From Siderastrea radians (lineage: Eukaryota; Cnidaria; Anthozoa; Scleractinia; Rhizangiidae): a stretch of DNA of 64,000 bases. The stretch spans positions 2,683,847 through 2,747,846 of the forward strand of contig OZ024894.1 of the NCBI GenBank assembly GCA_964017195.1, given 5' to 3'. Both the position numbers and the translations under genes were made by a program. Under the pieces are notes generated by a model. The model was not told the origin of the DNA and did no database searches. It saw nothing but the letters and a program-made list of their open reading frames with translations. Below are positions 1 to 11,792 of the stretch, piece by piece. Position 1 is the stretch's first letter; each line of letters opens with the position of its first letter.

Positions 1-387
1 TTTTCCAGAAGGCTGTTCATATCGCAAGAGCCCAGAGGTCGATCATTCCATTGCCCATTCCAACTATATGGAAAAAAGGACCGAAAAAAAACTTTATATG
101 CGCGAACAAGACGAAAGGTAACTTAGCTAATCTTATAACGCAGTTGAAGTGATAGTTTGTTTCTTCTTTAACGCATCCACCATTGTGCAAAACTGATTTT
201 CTTTTAACGTATTTTGAAATTTATTATCGTCGTGGAAAACCCTTTCAGTTCTGCCGTCTGCTAGTGCGAAGATCCTCGGCGAATGCAATCCTGACCGCCG
301 TGATGAAGCTGATATAGTTTGTACTGCTTATCTTTTCCTTTTTTAATTCCGCGTGTGTTAATTTCAGAGCAGTAATCGCTTAGAAGC
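1..387. other. Left edge, no gene seen
   Basis: AT-rich sequence with no ORF or splice pattern that I can support. It directly precedes the LINE remnant and may be part of the same inserted element, but no reverse transcriptase residues can be read here. Confidence 0.4.
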
Positions 388-890
388 ATGGACATTTATT
401 TTATAACATACCATCCTGAATGTGGAGAAACTTTTCTCTCTTTATTCCCTGTCGGTGAACAGTCGATTGACATTATTGTTCGGGCAGTAGCAAAACTTAG
501 GTTAGGTAATTACAACCTAAGAATTGAAAATGGAAGACATTCCACCCCTAAACTCCCTGAGCATCTGAGAATTTGTCAATGCTGCAGCTCAAATGAAGTT
601 GAAAACGAAGTACACTTCCTCTTATCTTGCAATAGATATGATGCAATTAGAAAATCTTTAATGGACGATATTATTAGTAAATATTCCGATTTCGATTCTT
701 AAAATTAGGTTACTTCATTTACGAAGCTTTTGCATTAAGAAATGGATCAGTAGACACAACGGAATTGTATATTAATCGATTTTGCAACTTTTTTTCTTTC
801 TCCTTTCTATGTGCAATGGCATTTGTGATTGGAAATGGCATTTGCGATTGGAAATGCAAATAAAATGTTGTTGTTGTTGTTCGAGATATT
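388..890 (+). mobile_element. 5'-truncated LINE remnant, C-terminal zinc-finger region of the ORF2 protein
   Basis: The ORF at 388-702 encodes about 104 residues. Its core, NGRHSTPKLPEHLRICQCC followed by VENEVHFLLSC, is the C-terminal Cys/His region found after the reverse transcriptase domain of many invertebrate LINEs. The reading frame stops at about 700, but the expected continuation (residues like FIYEAFALRNG) can be read in another frame at about 717-750, so the copy carries a frameshift. An AATAAA at about 859 and a (TTG)n tail at 868-883 follow, as expected for a LINE 3' end. The reverse transcriptase and endonuclease are missing, so the copy is dead. The clade (RTE, CR1 or L2-like) cannot be fixed from this fragment. 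Confidence 0.72.
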
Positions 891-1663
891 AAGGCTTTAA
901 TAGATCGGATCGTCGGTGCGTGGAAAATGAAGTTGGGAAAAAAATATCACACGCCACTGTTTGCCTAAGGGTTTAACAATGTTATTTATTTTTACCTGTC
1001 ATAGCAATCTTAGTAAATGAACCACTAAGAAAAATGATTAAATGTCAAGTTATTATTTTTACGCAACGAATAAAGCAAGCGAAAGCTTCGTTTCCTCGGC
1101 GGTCCGCATGTTGTTGTTGAGCAGCGGAAAATTTTCCTTGTGACTTTTAATTTTGACTACAAATATTTAGATTCCGGTCACACAAGGCCTCCAGTTCTTG
1201 AAAAAAAAGTTTTGATTTATTTCACTTCTTTCGGCTCAGAAAAAGAATTCTGTAAAAACTGTTTAAAATATTTAGCAGCGCCAAGCACGTGTTTCAATGT
1301 GTTGAGTGACCACTGTGCTATGATAGACATGATAAGCTTCCTGCCAGCTGATTACAACAATTACAGTTTTTCAAGAAAGTTTCCCAGACTATGCCAAGAA
1401 TGGCCAAAAATTTCAATGCTTTTTTTTCAATGCTTTTTTTAAACAACGGCAGACAAAGTACCGCTTCTTTTATTTTCTCCCACACCAACAGTAACATCGA
1501 CCGACCCATGGTTGAGAATTCGCGAGCATCAAAGTCTAAAGTTTTCATAGGTGTTTTGTCTAAATTTCCACAGCTTAAAAGATCAATTCTTCGAATAGCC
1601 ATGTCTATTTTGCTACAGGTTTACAGTGGATAAAAGTTACACAACCTATCTTGGAATGGACAA
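891..1663. other. Intergenic, short ORFs only
   Basis: Three overlapping ORFs of 80-100 codons lie on both strands here. None has a recognisable domain, signal peptide or splice context, and they share the same bases on opposite strands. I see no supported gene. Confidence 0.4.
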
Positions 1664-1812
1664 CTTTATGATCGCTGGATAGCGGCTGAACAGCTGGCTG
1701 GATCAGCGCTATCCAAGCTTTGAACAACTGAGATGAAGCGATAAATTTTATCCACCGGATAGCGACTTATCCGTTGAAAAAGAGTTATCCACTTTTTGAG
1801 CAACTGGGGCCT
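1664..1812. repeat. Degenerate copies of a foldback element (CAGTTGTTCAAA...GGATAGCGCTATCC family)
   Basis: Two adjacent partial arms contain GGATAGCG/GCGCTATCC, TTATCCACCGGATAGCG and end in TTTGAACAACTGAG or TTTTTGAGCAACTGGGGCC. The same terminal and sub-terminal words form a complete palindrome at 56014-56138, so this is a decayed member of that family. Confidence 0.6.
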
Positions 1813-1949
1813 GAACTACAATCATTGTCTAAGCATATTTCGCTTATGTTTTGAACTCCCGCCAAATAACTCAAATAATACGGCGAGAAAAAAAACTTTA
1901 AACAGTTTGTTGACAAGATTATTAGTTGAAACTTCACATCAGTTCTTAC

Positions 1950-2072
1950 ATCGTACGGTAAGAAAAATTCTTCATTTGCCGAATGAAACGAATCCTCAGA
2001 GGCTTCGGAAGCTAAAGACTGTTCTGAATCGTAGAAATACTCTTCGGAGGTTTCGCAGTCGACGGTAGACAT
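1950..2072 (-). CDS. Possible first exon, Ser/Glu/Asp-rich (weak)
   Basis: From an ATG at 2072, 41 codons rich in Ser, Glu, Asp and Phe (for example SEASEDSFHSANEEFF) run to a good donor (GTAAGA) at 1949-1944. The Ser/acid-rich start resembles first exons of coral genes and domesticated-transposon genes. No downstream exon could be identified, and foldback-element debris lies at 1664-1812, where the intron would run. It could be a broken gene or chance. Confidence 0.2.
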
Positions 2073-2316
2073 CTTCAGTCAAAACACAAGGAACCGCGAC
2101 TGAGGTGAGCCTCTGACGTCACAAGCTATTAAATTGCGCAATCACCAAGGAACACGTTTTTAGTAATGGCGGACACATTTTACGCGACTTTGGAGCTAAA
2201 AAGTATTAGGATGGAAGGTTTGTTCTTCAGTTTCCTGGAGAAATATGAACAAAACGCGATATTCTGCGACAGAATTTGGCCGAAATAAACCTATGAATTT
2301 TCGTCCCAGTGGCACT

Positions 2317-2973
2317 TTAAGGACTGGGTCTGCAAGTATCTGATCCAGAAAGTAATGGGGGTCGTCTATCTTCGAAAGAAAACATGTGATACGTATGAGA
2401 CTTGGCCATGGCCTTTATCCTGTTGATATAGTAGTTTTTGACATTGACATTTCCATGGCAACACATTGCGTGACCAATTAAGGTTTCACTTCCGGTTTTG
2501 TTCTTTAGGGCTTCTGCACACTAGGAAAAAATACGTTTACCTGGCATTTCCAGTGATTGCGTTTCTACCTTTATGAGGTACTTTCCAAATGTAACTGGAA
2601 AGGTGGTCTCCCTACCCTGGATGAGGGTCTTATGGCTATTGTGTGACAGCAAAATCATGACATTTCAATGACCACGTGACCTGGACACGCCTTCCAGTTA
2701 ATTTCATGAAGAACTCAATGCAAGGAAAACTATTAAGACGACATTTTGTAAGTTAGGTTTGCATAAGTTCTCCTGCATCTCGCCTAAAGAATAATATACA
2801 AATTCAATACCTTAATTAGTCACGTGATCCCTATTGTGACAGCTGTTCATCAAAAGGAGCCTTCGTAACGAGTTTCATCTTTTTGCTTAATTTCGTGTCA
2901 ATAGGTTGCATACTTACTGAGATAGACCACCCCCCTTCATTTTGGAATGTACCTCAAATGACCCAGTCCTTAA
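2317..2973. mobile_element. TTAA-flanked inverted-repeat element (piggyBac-like MITE)
   Basis: TTAA at 2317-2320 is followed by GGACTGGGTC, and the right end reads GACCCAGTCC followed by TTAA at 2970-2973, a perfect 14-bp palindromic terminus. Weaker sub-terminal inverted similarity (GGGGGTCGTCTATCTTCG on the left, AGATAGACCACCCCCC on the right) supports a true element. No transposase ORF is present, so it is non-autonomous. A duplicated TTAA target is the hallmark of piggyBac-type transposition. Confidence 0.72.
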
Positions 2974-4127
2974 TATACCTGAGATTGTAACACGACAAAA
3001 ATCCATGTGTGTGGGTTGCCCTCCACTCTCTTTTTTTTTGCACCCTTTTTGTGGTCGTTTGACATTGCTTTTTCCTCCTTTTTCCTCCATGGCAATTGCG
3101 TTGCTATTCCCACATCAGTGTCTTTCAGTTGATCAATGTAAAATTTCAGGACGTTTAAAGTTACGGTCCACGAAACATTTTTCGGTTTTCATATGATTAA
3201 AGTCCTTCTGCATGTTATCCATAATTTATAACCCCAGTGTTCTGTCGACAAGTTTGATTTAAAAAAAAAGAACCAACGTTTGATCAGAGTAATTTGCTTT
3301 CCTAAATCATGCTAGTTTCAGACAGAAATATCGAAGAATACTTAAAACTGATAATTTCGTTAAGCTAACACTACCTTTGTTGAGGGTTCCCGAGGAAGCC
3401 GAGTGATACAAACACAGGTGATTACTCATTACTCAACATATCGGGTTTAAACAAAGAACTCCAAAACAGAGCAAAAATATTTGTTTTGAATCCTTGCTTA
3501 CTCTTAACCCAAAAAAGTTACGCTTACTTTTTTATATCAAGGTTTTGTTTTTCCCTTTAGGAGAGCTTTCCTGTACATACACGCCTTGGCTTAGATATTG
3601 TGTACCACCTCGCGCTTAAACAAAAAAAAAACTGACATTTGACTTGAAGAATTTTGCTTTAAAAAGGTAAGATTACGTTTTCATGTCAAAGCTTTCAAGG
3701 TTTTAAGAAAAGAATCCAATTGAACTGTAATGTGTAGGACAACTTGCTTTGTGTTCATTTCTTATGTTTGGATATTTCGTCCAGCTGGTCTAATACACGA
3801 TATCGCTTACGGTTAGAGCTTGTCTCGCAAACAACCAATATTGCAATTGCGTTAGTTCCCACTTCGATGCATACCACATTTGAATTTTAAACTTTCTGTT
3901 AATCTGTCGTACAAATCTTCTTCACTTCCTAGAACTATGTTTAGGCCCTAATGAAAGTTTGTTCAAATTCCTAGTATAGTGGACAATTAGTTATTATTTG
4001 CCCTCTACAAGACTGCTAATTAGTCTTTCTTTGCCCATTTTTCTGTGGCCTCTATGCCATCGTAATTAGTGACATACTTAATCCTTTAACGCTAGAAGTC
4101 TAACACTGGTCGAACACAAGATGTTCA
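2974..4127. other. Intergenic, nothing supported
   Basis: AT-rich sequence with short homopolymers and no coding or repeat structure I can support. Confidence 0.4.
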
Positions 4128-4215
4128 TACGAAGAGCATGGGATAAAGAAAAAATCTGAGTCCCCAAACGAACCCACCGGTCAGATGCTGTAACCACTTA
4201 TTGAGTTTATTATGA
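4128..4215 (-). repeat. Degenerate tRNA-derived SINE fragment
   Basis: Read on the minus strand it has AGTGGTTACAGCATCTGACC (D-arm-like), a B-box-like GGTGGGTTCGTT and the tail GGGGACTCAGATTTTTTC. The same tail occurs in the SINE copies at 4313-4452 and 43253-43335. Confidence 0.45.
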
Positions 4216-4312
4216 CTGCGTCCCGCATACTGCTAGGATCAGCAATGTCGAAAGTGCACTGTCTGTTGATCAAGAACGAGAGATGGTAAATTTTAACCTC
4301 GGTGCTGAAATA

Positions 4313-4452
4313 AGAAAAAAAAAGGAATATTCAGGATGGGTCCCCGAGCGTAAGACAGAGAATGAATCTGAGACCCCAGCGGGAATAGAACCTAGAATCT
4401 TCCGTATATTGGACAGACGCTAGTTAACCTCCGAGCTACTGGGAGTACAGAG
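4313..4452 (-). repeat. tRNA-derived SINE
   Basis: On the minus strand an A-box-like AGTAGCTCGGAGGTT at about 4440 and a B-box-like AGGTTCTATTCCCGC at about 4380 have tRNA spacing. They are followed by GGGGTCTCAGATTCATTC and a T-rich tail. The shape matches RNA polymerase III-transcribed SINEs. The body is shared with the 43.3 and 48.6 kb copies. Confidence 0.6.
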
Positions 4453-4714
4453 TGTCCTTGTGACTAGTTCTGTCTGTGAAGAAAATTAATAGTACTTAGT
4501 ATATACAACCACGTAAGAAAATTGTAAAACAGCGCGTGTCTTTTGTTTCCTATAATAAGACTTTAATTTCCAAAGTTTAAACTTTCTTAGGTAAATATCA
4601 CCTCCGTTACTATTGTTCTTTTGTCCCCCATTTTTCTCCCTCTAAATACTTTTGTTCTTATTCAAGTGCGCCAACTGGCCAATAAGATATAGAGTAAACA
4701 TTACTTTTGCAAGG

Positions 4715-4721
4715 TATATAT
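4715..4721 (+). promoter_or_regulatory. TATA box of gene D
   Basis: TATATAT lies 71 bp before the ATG at 4786, with a CCAAT box upstream at about 4678-4682. The predicted transcription start near 4745 places the chosen ATG as the first one in the mRNA and excludes the longer upstream reading frame. Confidence 0.55.
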
Positions 4722-4785
4722 TTCACTGCATCGAAAGGTGGATATTTTTCTTGTCGAAAAGGATACGGAGCGAAATTCCTCGGCA

Positions 4786-6174
4786 ATGAAAAATTTGCTG
4801 CGAATTGTCCTGCTCGTGGCTTTTGTCATCTTCACTGATGTGAAGGCAGAAGGCAATAGCTACGAGAAAGATGAAAGTGCCCAAGAGTTATTGAATGTAG
4901 AAAACAAAGATCTGGACGACCTTTTGGACAGTAAGGTGGGTGTTTTTGAAAATTGCACTTTTAATAATTTATGGAACGAGCAACTTTGCGGATTTTCTTT
5001 TATATTGCAATTTATCCCCAATAATAAACCCCAAGGTTTTTACATTTATCGTCGGAACAAGAGCTTACAATTCTCAGAGCAAGTTCACAAAGGTTTGATC
5101 ATAACTTCAGAGCCTCAAATCTATTCCTTCGCGGAAGTAAAATTCGAATACTTATCATCAATACAACATCATGTATCGGCTGACATGGATGCACTGTAAC
5201 TAAAGCTAATGCAATGGGCTTGGGCATTTTGTTTTGAGATGCATCTTGCAGGTACAAAAGGCCGTTTTTCTTGCTCAGAAAATTTAAGCCATTAAAGCGG
5301 ACAAAGGAAGAAAGAAAGGAAGGAAGAACTGAGGAAATAATTAAAGAACGTTCACTTGGAAACTCTTGGTTTAGTCTAAAAAGGTGAATTTGTAAAAGCC
5401 GTTTACCTGAAAACAGTCAAAAAAATCAGTTTTGTACTGATTTCTTGGACGACCGTCAAGAAATATGCACCAACCCCGCAGAGTAAAATTAGTTAATCCC
5501 AGAGGAGAGCATTCCTAGCTTGATCTTATCCTCAGACGATTTTGTACTGCCTCACTGTATGTACTTTAAAATTTATTAAACAGATTACGCTGGACGATGA
5601 TTCTGAGATAAGGCGTTGGCGCCCCAGTTGGCGTCCCAGCTGGCGCCCCAGTTGGCATCCAAGTTGGCGTCCCAGTTGGCGTCCTAGTTGGCGTCCAAGC
5701 TGGCGTCCAAGTTGGCGTCCAAGTTGGCGTCCAAGTTGGCGTCCCAGTTGGCGTCCTAGTTGGCGTCCCAGTTGGCGTCCTAGTTGGCGTCCCAGTTGGC
5801 GTCCAAGTTGGCGTCCAAGTTGGCGTCCAAGTTGGCGTCCCAGTTGGCGTCCTAGTTGGCGTCCAAGTTGGCGTCCCAGCTACCGTCCTAGTTGGCGTCC
5901 AAGCTGGCGTCCTAGTTGGCGTCCAAGTTGGCGTCCAAGTTGGCGTCCAAGTTGGCGTCCCAGTTGGCGTCCAAGTTGGCGTCCTAGTTGGCGTCCTAGT
6001 TGGCGTCCTAGTTGGCGTCCAAGTTGGCGTCCTAGTTGGCGTCCCAGTTGGCGTCCCAGTTGGCGTCCCAGCTGCCGTCCCAGTTACCGTCCTAGTTGGC
6101 GTCCCAGCTACCGTCCCAGTTACCGTCCTAGTTGGCGTCCCAGCTGGCGTCCCACACTGCGTCCAGGCGAATGA
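4786..6174 (+). CDS. Gene D: secreted acidic pro-peptide plus 45 Trp-Arg-Pro-Ser tetrapeptide repeats
   Basis: Two exons are proposed: 4786-4935 (50 codons, donor GTGGGT) and 5584-6174 (acceptor TTATTAAACAG), joined in phase 0 to give about 246 residues. Residues 1-21 form a signal peptide ending VKA, then E22. Residues 22-61 are acidic. Residues 62-241 are 45 uninterrupted units of the type W-R-P-S: 40 start with Trp, 4 with Tyr and 1 with Cys, and one unit has His for Arg. The tail is LRPGE. The 12-bp units differ almost only at synonymous third positions and never break frame, so the array is translated and under protein-level constraint. AATAAA follows at 6292-6297. The strongly cationic, Trp-rich array resembles Trp/Arg/Pro-rich antimicrobial peptides in composition; a structural matrix role is equally possible. 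The join between exons is inferred. Confidence 0.72.
5614..6159 (+). repeat. 12-bp coding tandem array (about 45 copies) in gene D
   Basis: Consensus unit TGGCGTCCNAGY. Variation is concentrated at the third base of the Pro codon (A, C or T) and of the Ser codon (C or T). There are no spacers. Short tandem arrays like this change length easily by slippage and will collapse in short-read assemblies. Confidence 0.95.
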
Positions 6175-8100
6175 ATTACTGAGTGGACATCCTACTTTCC
6201 ACCCAGGAGTCTAAATGTCCTTACTTTGGGGTTGTTCAGTGGATGAAATGAAATGGAAAGTAGATGTTTCTTATGGGTTAACTTTAAAGGGAATAAAGCA
6301 TTGAAAACTCATTGCTGGTTGTGCTTCATTTCATTTTTTATTATGCCATGGTTATTGGCCTATCAACAGATATCTGAGAATATCATGGCCGAATGCCTTA
6401 GGAAGGCCACAGACTAAAGCCTCACATTAATCAGAAAGAGAAATCCCTTAAAAGTCTCAGCAGTTATGTTCAGAGGAAAAAAATCAACCACTTTCAGAAG
6501 ATTCAGTCGATTCAGTTACTCTTGGCTACCACCATACCCTTTTAAAAATTCAGCGAAACTCATATACACGTGTATATCTTTAGACGAGGTCATACACATA
6601 AGCATCTGCTAAGGAAATGAAAGGTCTTTGTCCTGGCAGTTGCTGTTTCTCGTACATTAAATTTTCCTCTCTCGGTTCTAAAACTTTCCTACTACCCGAT
6701 ATTAGCACGCGTGAAAAAAATGCCATTACTTACAACTTCGAATACCTCATTTGCGCTTTGGTGGCCAAGTTAACGAGAGAACAGTCAAGAGTAATTTTGT
6801 ACGATTAACAAAAAGGGACACATCGTTTTATTAAAACAGTTTAGATTTTGTCGTCATCTATAAATGTAATAGAAATAAGCGAAACTGTTTCTCTGTCGTT
6901 ATAATTGTTTAACTCAGACAACAGCCACGTTGGTTTTTATGTGCTTGTCCTTGTTTTTTTTTCATTTTGGTCTGATAGTCAAATGAGCCCACAGCCCCAC
7001 ACTTTGATGACAGCCCAAGACTGCGCGATGTGCCCTTACAAAAGCAGACTTTCGTTTTCTTTGTAAATACAGCCCAAATACTGTTGTTTTTGGTTATCAT
7101 CATTTTCATTTCTACTGAAACAATAGCGCTGTCTAATTGCACCTGTTTTTAGCGATATTTAATTCGGCTGCTTATGCGCTTTTTTTAACTATAATTTCCT
7201 CCTGAACTCGGACTCGTAATCTAATTCCTTTAAAAACCCTTAAGGGGACTACCAGGTGGCACTAAATTTTTGGAGGGTTCTAATTTTTTCAGTGATGTTT
7301 TCGGATTTTTTCCCGATCCGAAAAATAAGTTCCCGCAAAAAAAAGTTGCCGCAAAAATTTTCTCGCGAAAATTTACCCCACTGTGAAAGTTATATAAAAT
7401 TATATTCAAACATCGCTTTTACATGTAATACAAAATTGCTTTGGTGCCCATTTACTTAAAATGTCTCTTTCGTTCAGAAGCAAAACGATGCACTATAAGT
7501 ATTTACTTTGTGACTGATACAAGCTTTCCAGATAAGGATCGTCTGAAAGTAATCAACATCAAAACGAGAATATTAATAATAATTCCAATTGAACGCATGA
7601 ACATCCTGAAAACCACCAAAAATTATTCCCAGCGAAAAAAAAAACAGCCTTTCCCAATTGCAAAACTTAGTTCCCGCAATACGCAAAAAAAACACCCATC
7701 CGCAAAATTAAACTCCCACAAAAATTTACACGGTATGTCACGAGGATTTTCACGTTTTCTGGTGAAAAATGTGCTGAAATTGAAATTAAATATATTTTCT
7801 GGTACACGAATTGCTCCATAAACATCAGTTTATGACATAGAAATCGAATGAATTTCTCAAAGAAAAAGCAAACCACTATCATTTTCCAGCGATTTTTCCA
7901 AGAAACAAGGGAGAAACTTGAAAGCATTAGCTAATGTTTTCAATTTGTAAACCATTTCTATCCTTAGCGATCCCCAGCCAAACCGGCAGTTAATTCCAGT
8001 TTCAGATAACTAGCAGCCTCATTTTAAATAAACCTGAGCCATTGTTTTGGGGTTTCTTTGACTTCATTATGTCTTTTAGCTTTTTGAAGTAACCCTAATA
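6175..8100. other. Gene D 3' UTR, then intergenic
   Basis: The gene D 3' UTR ends near the AATAAA at 6292. Beyond it, ORFs of 61-126 codons overlap on both strands. The stretch 7310-7730 repeats words such as TTCCCGCAAAAA and CCCGCAA and looks like an old interspersed repeat. No gene is supported. Confidence 0.4.
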
Positions 8101-9748
8101 TATAAATTTATAGCCAAGGCTAAAAGCGGAGCTCCGGAGGCCTAAGCTGGTGTTCGTTTCCCAAGAATAGTCCTGAAACTATTCGGTCCCAAATATATTT
8201 CGGGGCCTTTTCTGGCTCGTTCTCGAACCAAAAGTGTTTCTTAAAAAGCCCAAAAGTGTTCTGAATTGTCCTCCAATATTCTGGGGATCTGTTCTGTGAA
8301 TCCGAGCTCGAAAGGTCATTCTAGAGGCTGAGCACCGCTTGATTTGATGTTTTTTGGCCATCAAACTAAATTAACACATATTTTACTCGCGAGCCGTCTT
8401 TCTTAGTGTTTCCAATGTTTCCATATCCTGTCACTTAAATGTCAAGGCTTGTCTGGTAAATCTCATTGGATTATTGGCTGTTTGCTTGAATGAACTTGAA
8501 ACGGCACTCATTTACAACAACAAAATATAACTTACTCTGAAGTAAATGGGTCATCTTTTTGGGTTTTCACCGCGTTCGGATGTTAACTGTAGTCAGGTAC
8601 AACATTGTAAGTTTCATATTAACTTCTCTTATTGTTTTGAGCGACGTTTCGTCGCTCATATTTCATTCTTGCTTGGTGCGTATGTTCTCGTTACTGTTCT
8701 TTATTATTGCTGATTTTATATTGATTTTGGTGGAGATGTACCAGATGCAGGGACAGGCAAACAATAAACTTTTGAAATCATTATGTTTAGCGTGACGTAA
8801 GTTTCTCAAATCAAATAACACGAACTGCCACTATTAGAATTGCCTTAAACGGAAAACTCCTTCGCTTATAGCTACTTAAATAACTTTTATATTCCACCGA
8901 CCCTAAAGATTGAAAACAAACAAAGAAACACCAAACGTGCTTAAATTACAGTAAATTTGGGCGCTTTGGGGTACGCGCAAAACTGTTTTCGAGAGCTTTT
9001 CAGATAAAATAACTTGAAACCGACAACTGTTTTGCTTAAAAGATTATTATTACTGAAAACCCCTAGGACAAGAAAATCGACAATTGGACACAGATGGACC
9101 CGACAATCAAAATTAAAAACAATTATTCGCCGACATCTCACCAAACGTGTTTTGACCGTAGGGTTATGAATAAAGAAACGGAAAATAATGGACAGAGAAA
9201 TCATTTTTGAAAAAGTTTATTGGAAACCCGTAAGTCTACACTAAAATGAAATTCGCGTTACACTTCCTGCATCGTGATGGCAAAATATTCAAGACTACAT
9301 CTGTCTCATATCTATTTGAGCGCGTTTTCTAATAACTTTTGTTTATGTCAACGCCGACATAAATAAAAAGTAAATGACACATTTCAAATGACATAAATTA
9401 AATTTCTATTTCAAAACGTAATTTCTGTGACTGTAATGCTCAAAACCATGTACTTTAAACCCTTTAAAAACTTCACTTACTCGGTTGTGTTTCAGAACAG
9501 GACAAGCTCTCCGCCGTGAAGAAAACAAAGGGGAATTCCTTTGAAGGCTACTTTCATAACTTGAACTTTTCGCCTTGGGCCACCAGTGTTATTTTGAACC
9601 TTTTCTTTCCATTTATAGATATTAGATGCTTTTTCGCAAGTTTCAGTAAAACGTCAGTACTGTCGAGCAATCGTTTTGCTAAGTAAAGCTTTTTAAAGAA
9701 ACCCAGGGGGGGAAAGCAACTTCCCATACATTCTCTTAAATGAAATCC
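8101..9748. other. Intergenic with a short interspersed-repeat word at 8110-8140
   Basis: GCCAAGGCTAAAAGCGGAGCTCC at 8114-8136 recurs at about 11353-11376 and, inverted, at about 21287-21302, marking the end of one repeat family. The rest is AT-rich with no supported gene. Confidence 0.4.
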
Positions 9749-10870
9749 AAACGATGTTCTCACAACTTGCAAAGCAATCTGTGAGGTTCTAGTCAGCGGA
9801 TATACCTCCTACGCGTGCGCAGATGTTGCATGTTCCAACGGAACTCAGACGCTGAAGGGAAAAAAATTACGGCGGCCAAAGGTAGCGGATTCGGTTTTGT
9901 CCCTTCGTTTAGGTAATTGACGAATTGATCGTATTTTATTCTTTTATCATGTTTTCATCCATTTTGCTTCTTATAAAGACAAAAGTTTACTCTCGGAGTT
10001 TTTTAGTCGCAAAGTAGAACAGTAGTGCTTCGATCAATCCAGTCTGTGCTGATCGACTGTATAGAATCAGATAGAATTTTCTGAAGCTGGGTTAAAAACT
10101 GGGATCGGGTTCAAAGTACTGAACTGTGAAATGATCTTGTTAACACATAACTGGATTATTGATAATAAAAGTCGTATTTTGTGCGTAGGTATTGTTTCCA
10201 TGCATTAGGTTATAGCGGTTTTGATTGAATTTATTTCCATCGATGTTTTATGGCACATTTCCCGTTGCAATTTATTTAGACCACGCTGGAGGAAAACATG
10301 CAAACCGAGTACAGCCATTACTGTCTCATCTCATGCTATCAATTCGTTACAGAATGGGATGTAAAAAGAAACACTGACAGTATTTTTATTTATCACATGC
10401 ATCAGTTCAGCGATAGACAAAGACCAAAATTAGGTCGCGGAGTACAAGAAATAAAATCCTGAATAGTTCAAGCGCTTTCTCTCGGTGAGAAGTTTATTTA
10501 CGTTGAATTATCTAATTCTAGCATTCAACTTTGAAACGTTTGTCGCAAACCTGGTCTCCAAGTATAAACAAGCGAAACGTGACTGCCGTACAGCTCGCAG
10601 CTGATCCACTCGCCACTGCAACAAACAAGACATTGCGAAAACAGAAGCGTCTTCATCGATGTCGCTTCCATCGAATATTCTCTTGTACGAAACTGACAGT
10701 AAGTTCCATGAGAGATTAGCCGCTCACCGCTTACTTTTCCCCGACAAAATACACATAAATTTTGCAAACTATTTCGAATAAGTTGATCGTCGATCGGAAA
10801 TATTTATTATGACGAGCACCGCTGTCCACGTTTTGACTGGACCGCTTTGCAAGTTGTGAGAACATCGTTT
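9749..10870. repeat. 27-bp perfect inverted repeats about 1.1 kb apart
   Basis: The 27 bases at 9749-9775 (starting AAACGATGTTCTCACAAC) are the exact reverse complement of 10844-10870. They could be two inverted copies of one dispersed repeat or the ends of one element. No transposase is encoded between them. Confidence 0.5.
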
Positions 10871-11400
10871 CTCGGTCCCAGGCCTCGCTTCTATCCCCCC
10901 CCCCCCCCTGAAAGAAACCTCTTTATCAAAAGCGACGATGGTCATGCGATTTCCCGCCGAGAAAACGCTGGTTGCCAGGATTGCACCTCGCAATTTCCCG
11001 CCAAGAAAAGATGGCATTCTCCACCCCCCGTTAATTTGCCTTGGGGCTCCCCTCCTGCTCCCCCAGAGTTTGTACGGGCAGGGCACGTGCGCTGACGTTA
11101 GAAACAAAATTTTTCGGATCGATAGGTTACCAGATTTGTTTACCCATGGTGCTCCGCAAGCTCCGCTAAAAATATGGCACAGAACCCTTTAATCCCCAAT
11201 AGTGACCAGTGTCTAATTTCTCCTTACAGTAGCACTGCATGATCAAACATACAGGTAATGAGAATGAAGGAAGATATCACCAAAGATCAAACGTCTTGAT
11301 GCTCAAACAGAATTCTCCTTACATGTACCATAAGAAATGCAATATAGAGATTTAGCCAAGCCTAAAAGCGGAGCTCCACCCTTTTTCTTTTTCCGTTGGT
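10871..11400. repeat. Composite interspersed repeats
   Basis: A poly-C run lies at about 10896-10909. The stretch 11104-11170 (GGATCGATAGGTTACC, then GGTGCTCCGCAAGCTCCGCT) is the inverted counterpart of 20408-20475. The stretch 11200-11345 (TCTAATTTCTCCTTACA ... GAATGAAGGA ... AATTCTCCTTAC) is similar to 35210-35320 and 47565-47860. The end at 11353-11376 carries the AGCGGAGCTCC word. Confidence 0.5.
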
Positions 11401-11792
11401 ACTTAATAATTTCTGAAAATACTCTTATTGAATACAAGAAGGGCATTAGCCCCCACCGTTGTTCTCCCTTACCTAAGCGAAAACAAGAGGTCTCGAGTAA
11501 GTGACCGCGAACACGAAAGAAAAAGATAGGGCCCCGTATGAGACTTTGTGTTCTGCTGGTAGAGCCGTATCCACAGCTTTCAAGGTACACAGCGTTTAAA
11601 AGCAGATTGAGTTGATTTCTTATGTCTACTTTTGAACAATGAATTTAAAGCGGAGGATGATGGTTATTTTTTAATTGTTACTTTATTATTGCTGTTAAAT
11701 TCAACTTTCTTATTGGTCGTTAAAGGCGCCGTTAACGCCGGGTTAATTTTTATATTTAGATCTTTTCATGAGACAAAAGCGACTCGGTCATA

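Noticed and set aside
4738..4785. Upstream extension of the gene D reading frame
   Set aside because: It begins with GTG, not ATG, and starts about where transcription should begin given the TATA box at 4715; the signal peptide starts at the ATG at 4786.
5614..6159. Regular repeats suggestive of a CRISPR or satellite array
   Set aside because: The units are 12 bp with no spacers, in frame with a signal-peptide exon, and vary almost only at synonymous positions; it is a coding tandem repeat in a eukaryotic gene.
10847..11192. Pro-rich ORFs on both strands
   Set aside because: They arise from a poly-C run and GC-rich interspersed repeats, with overlapping frames on both strands.
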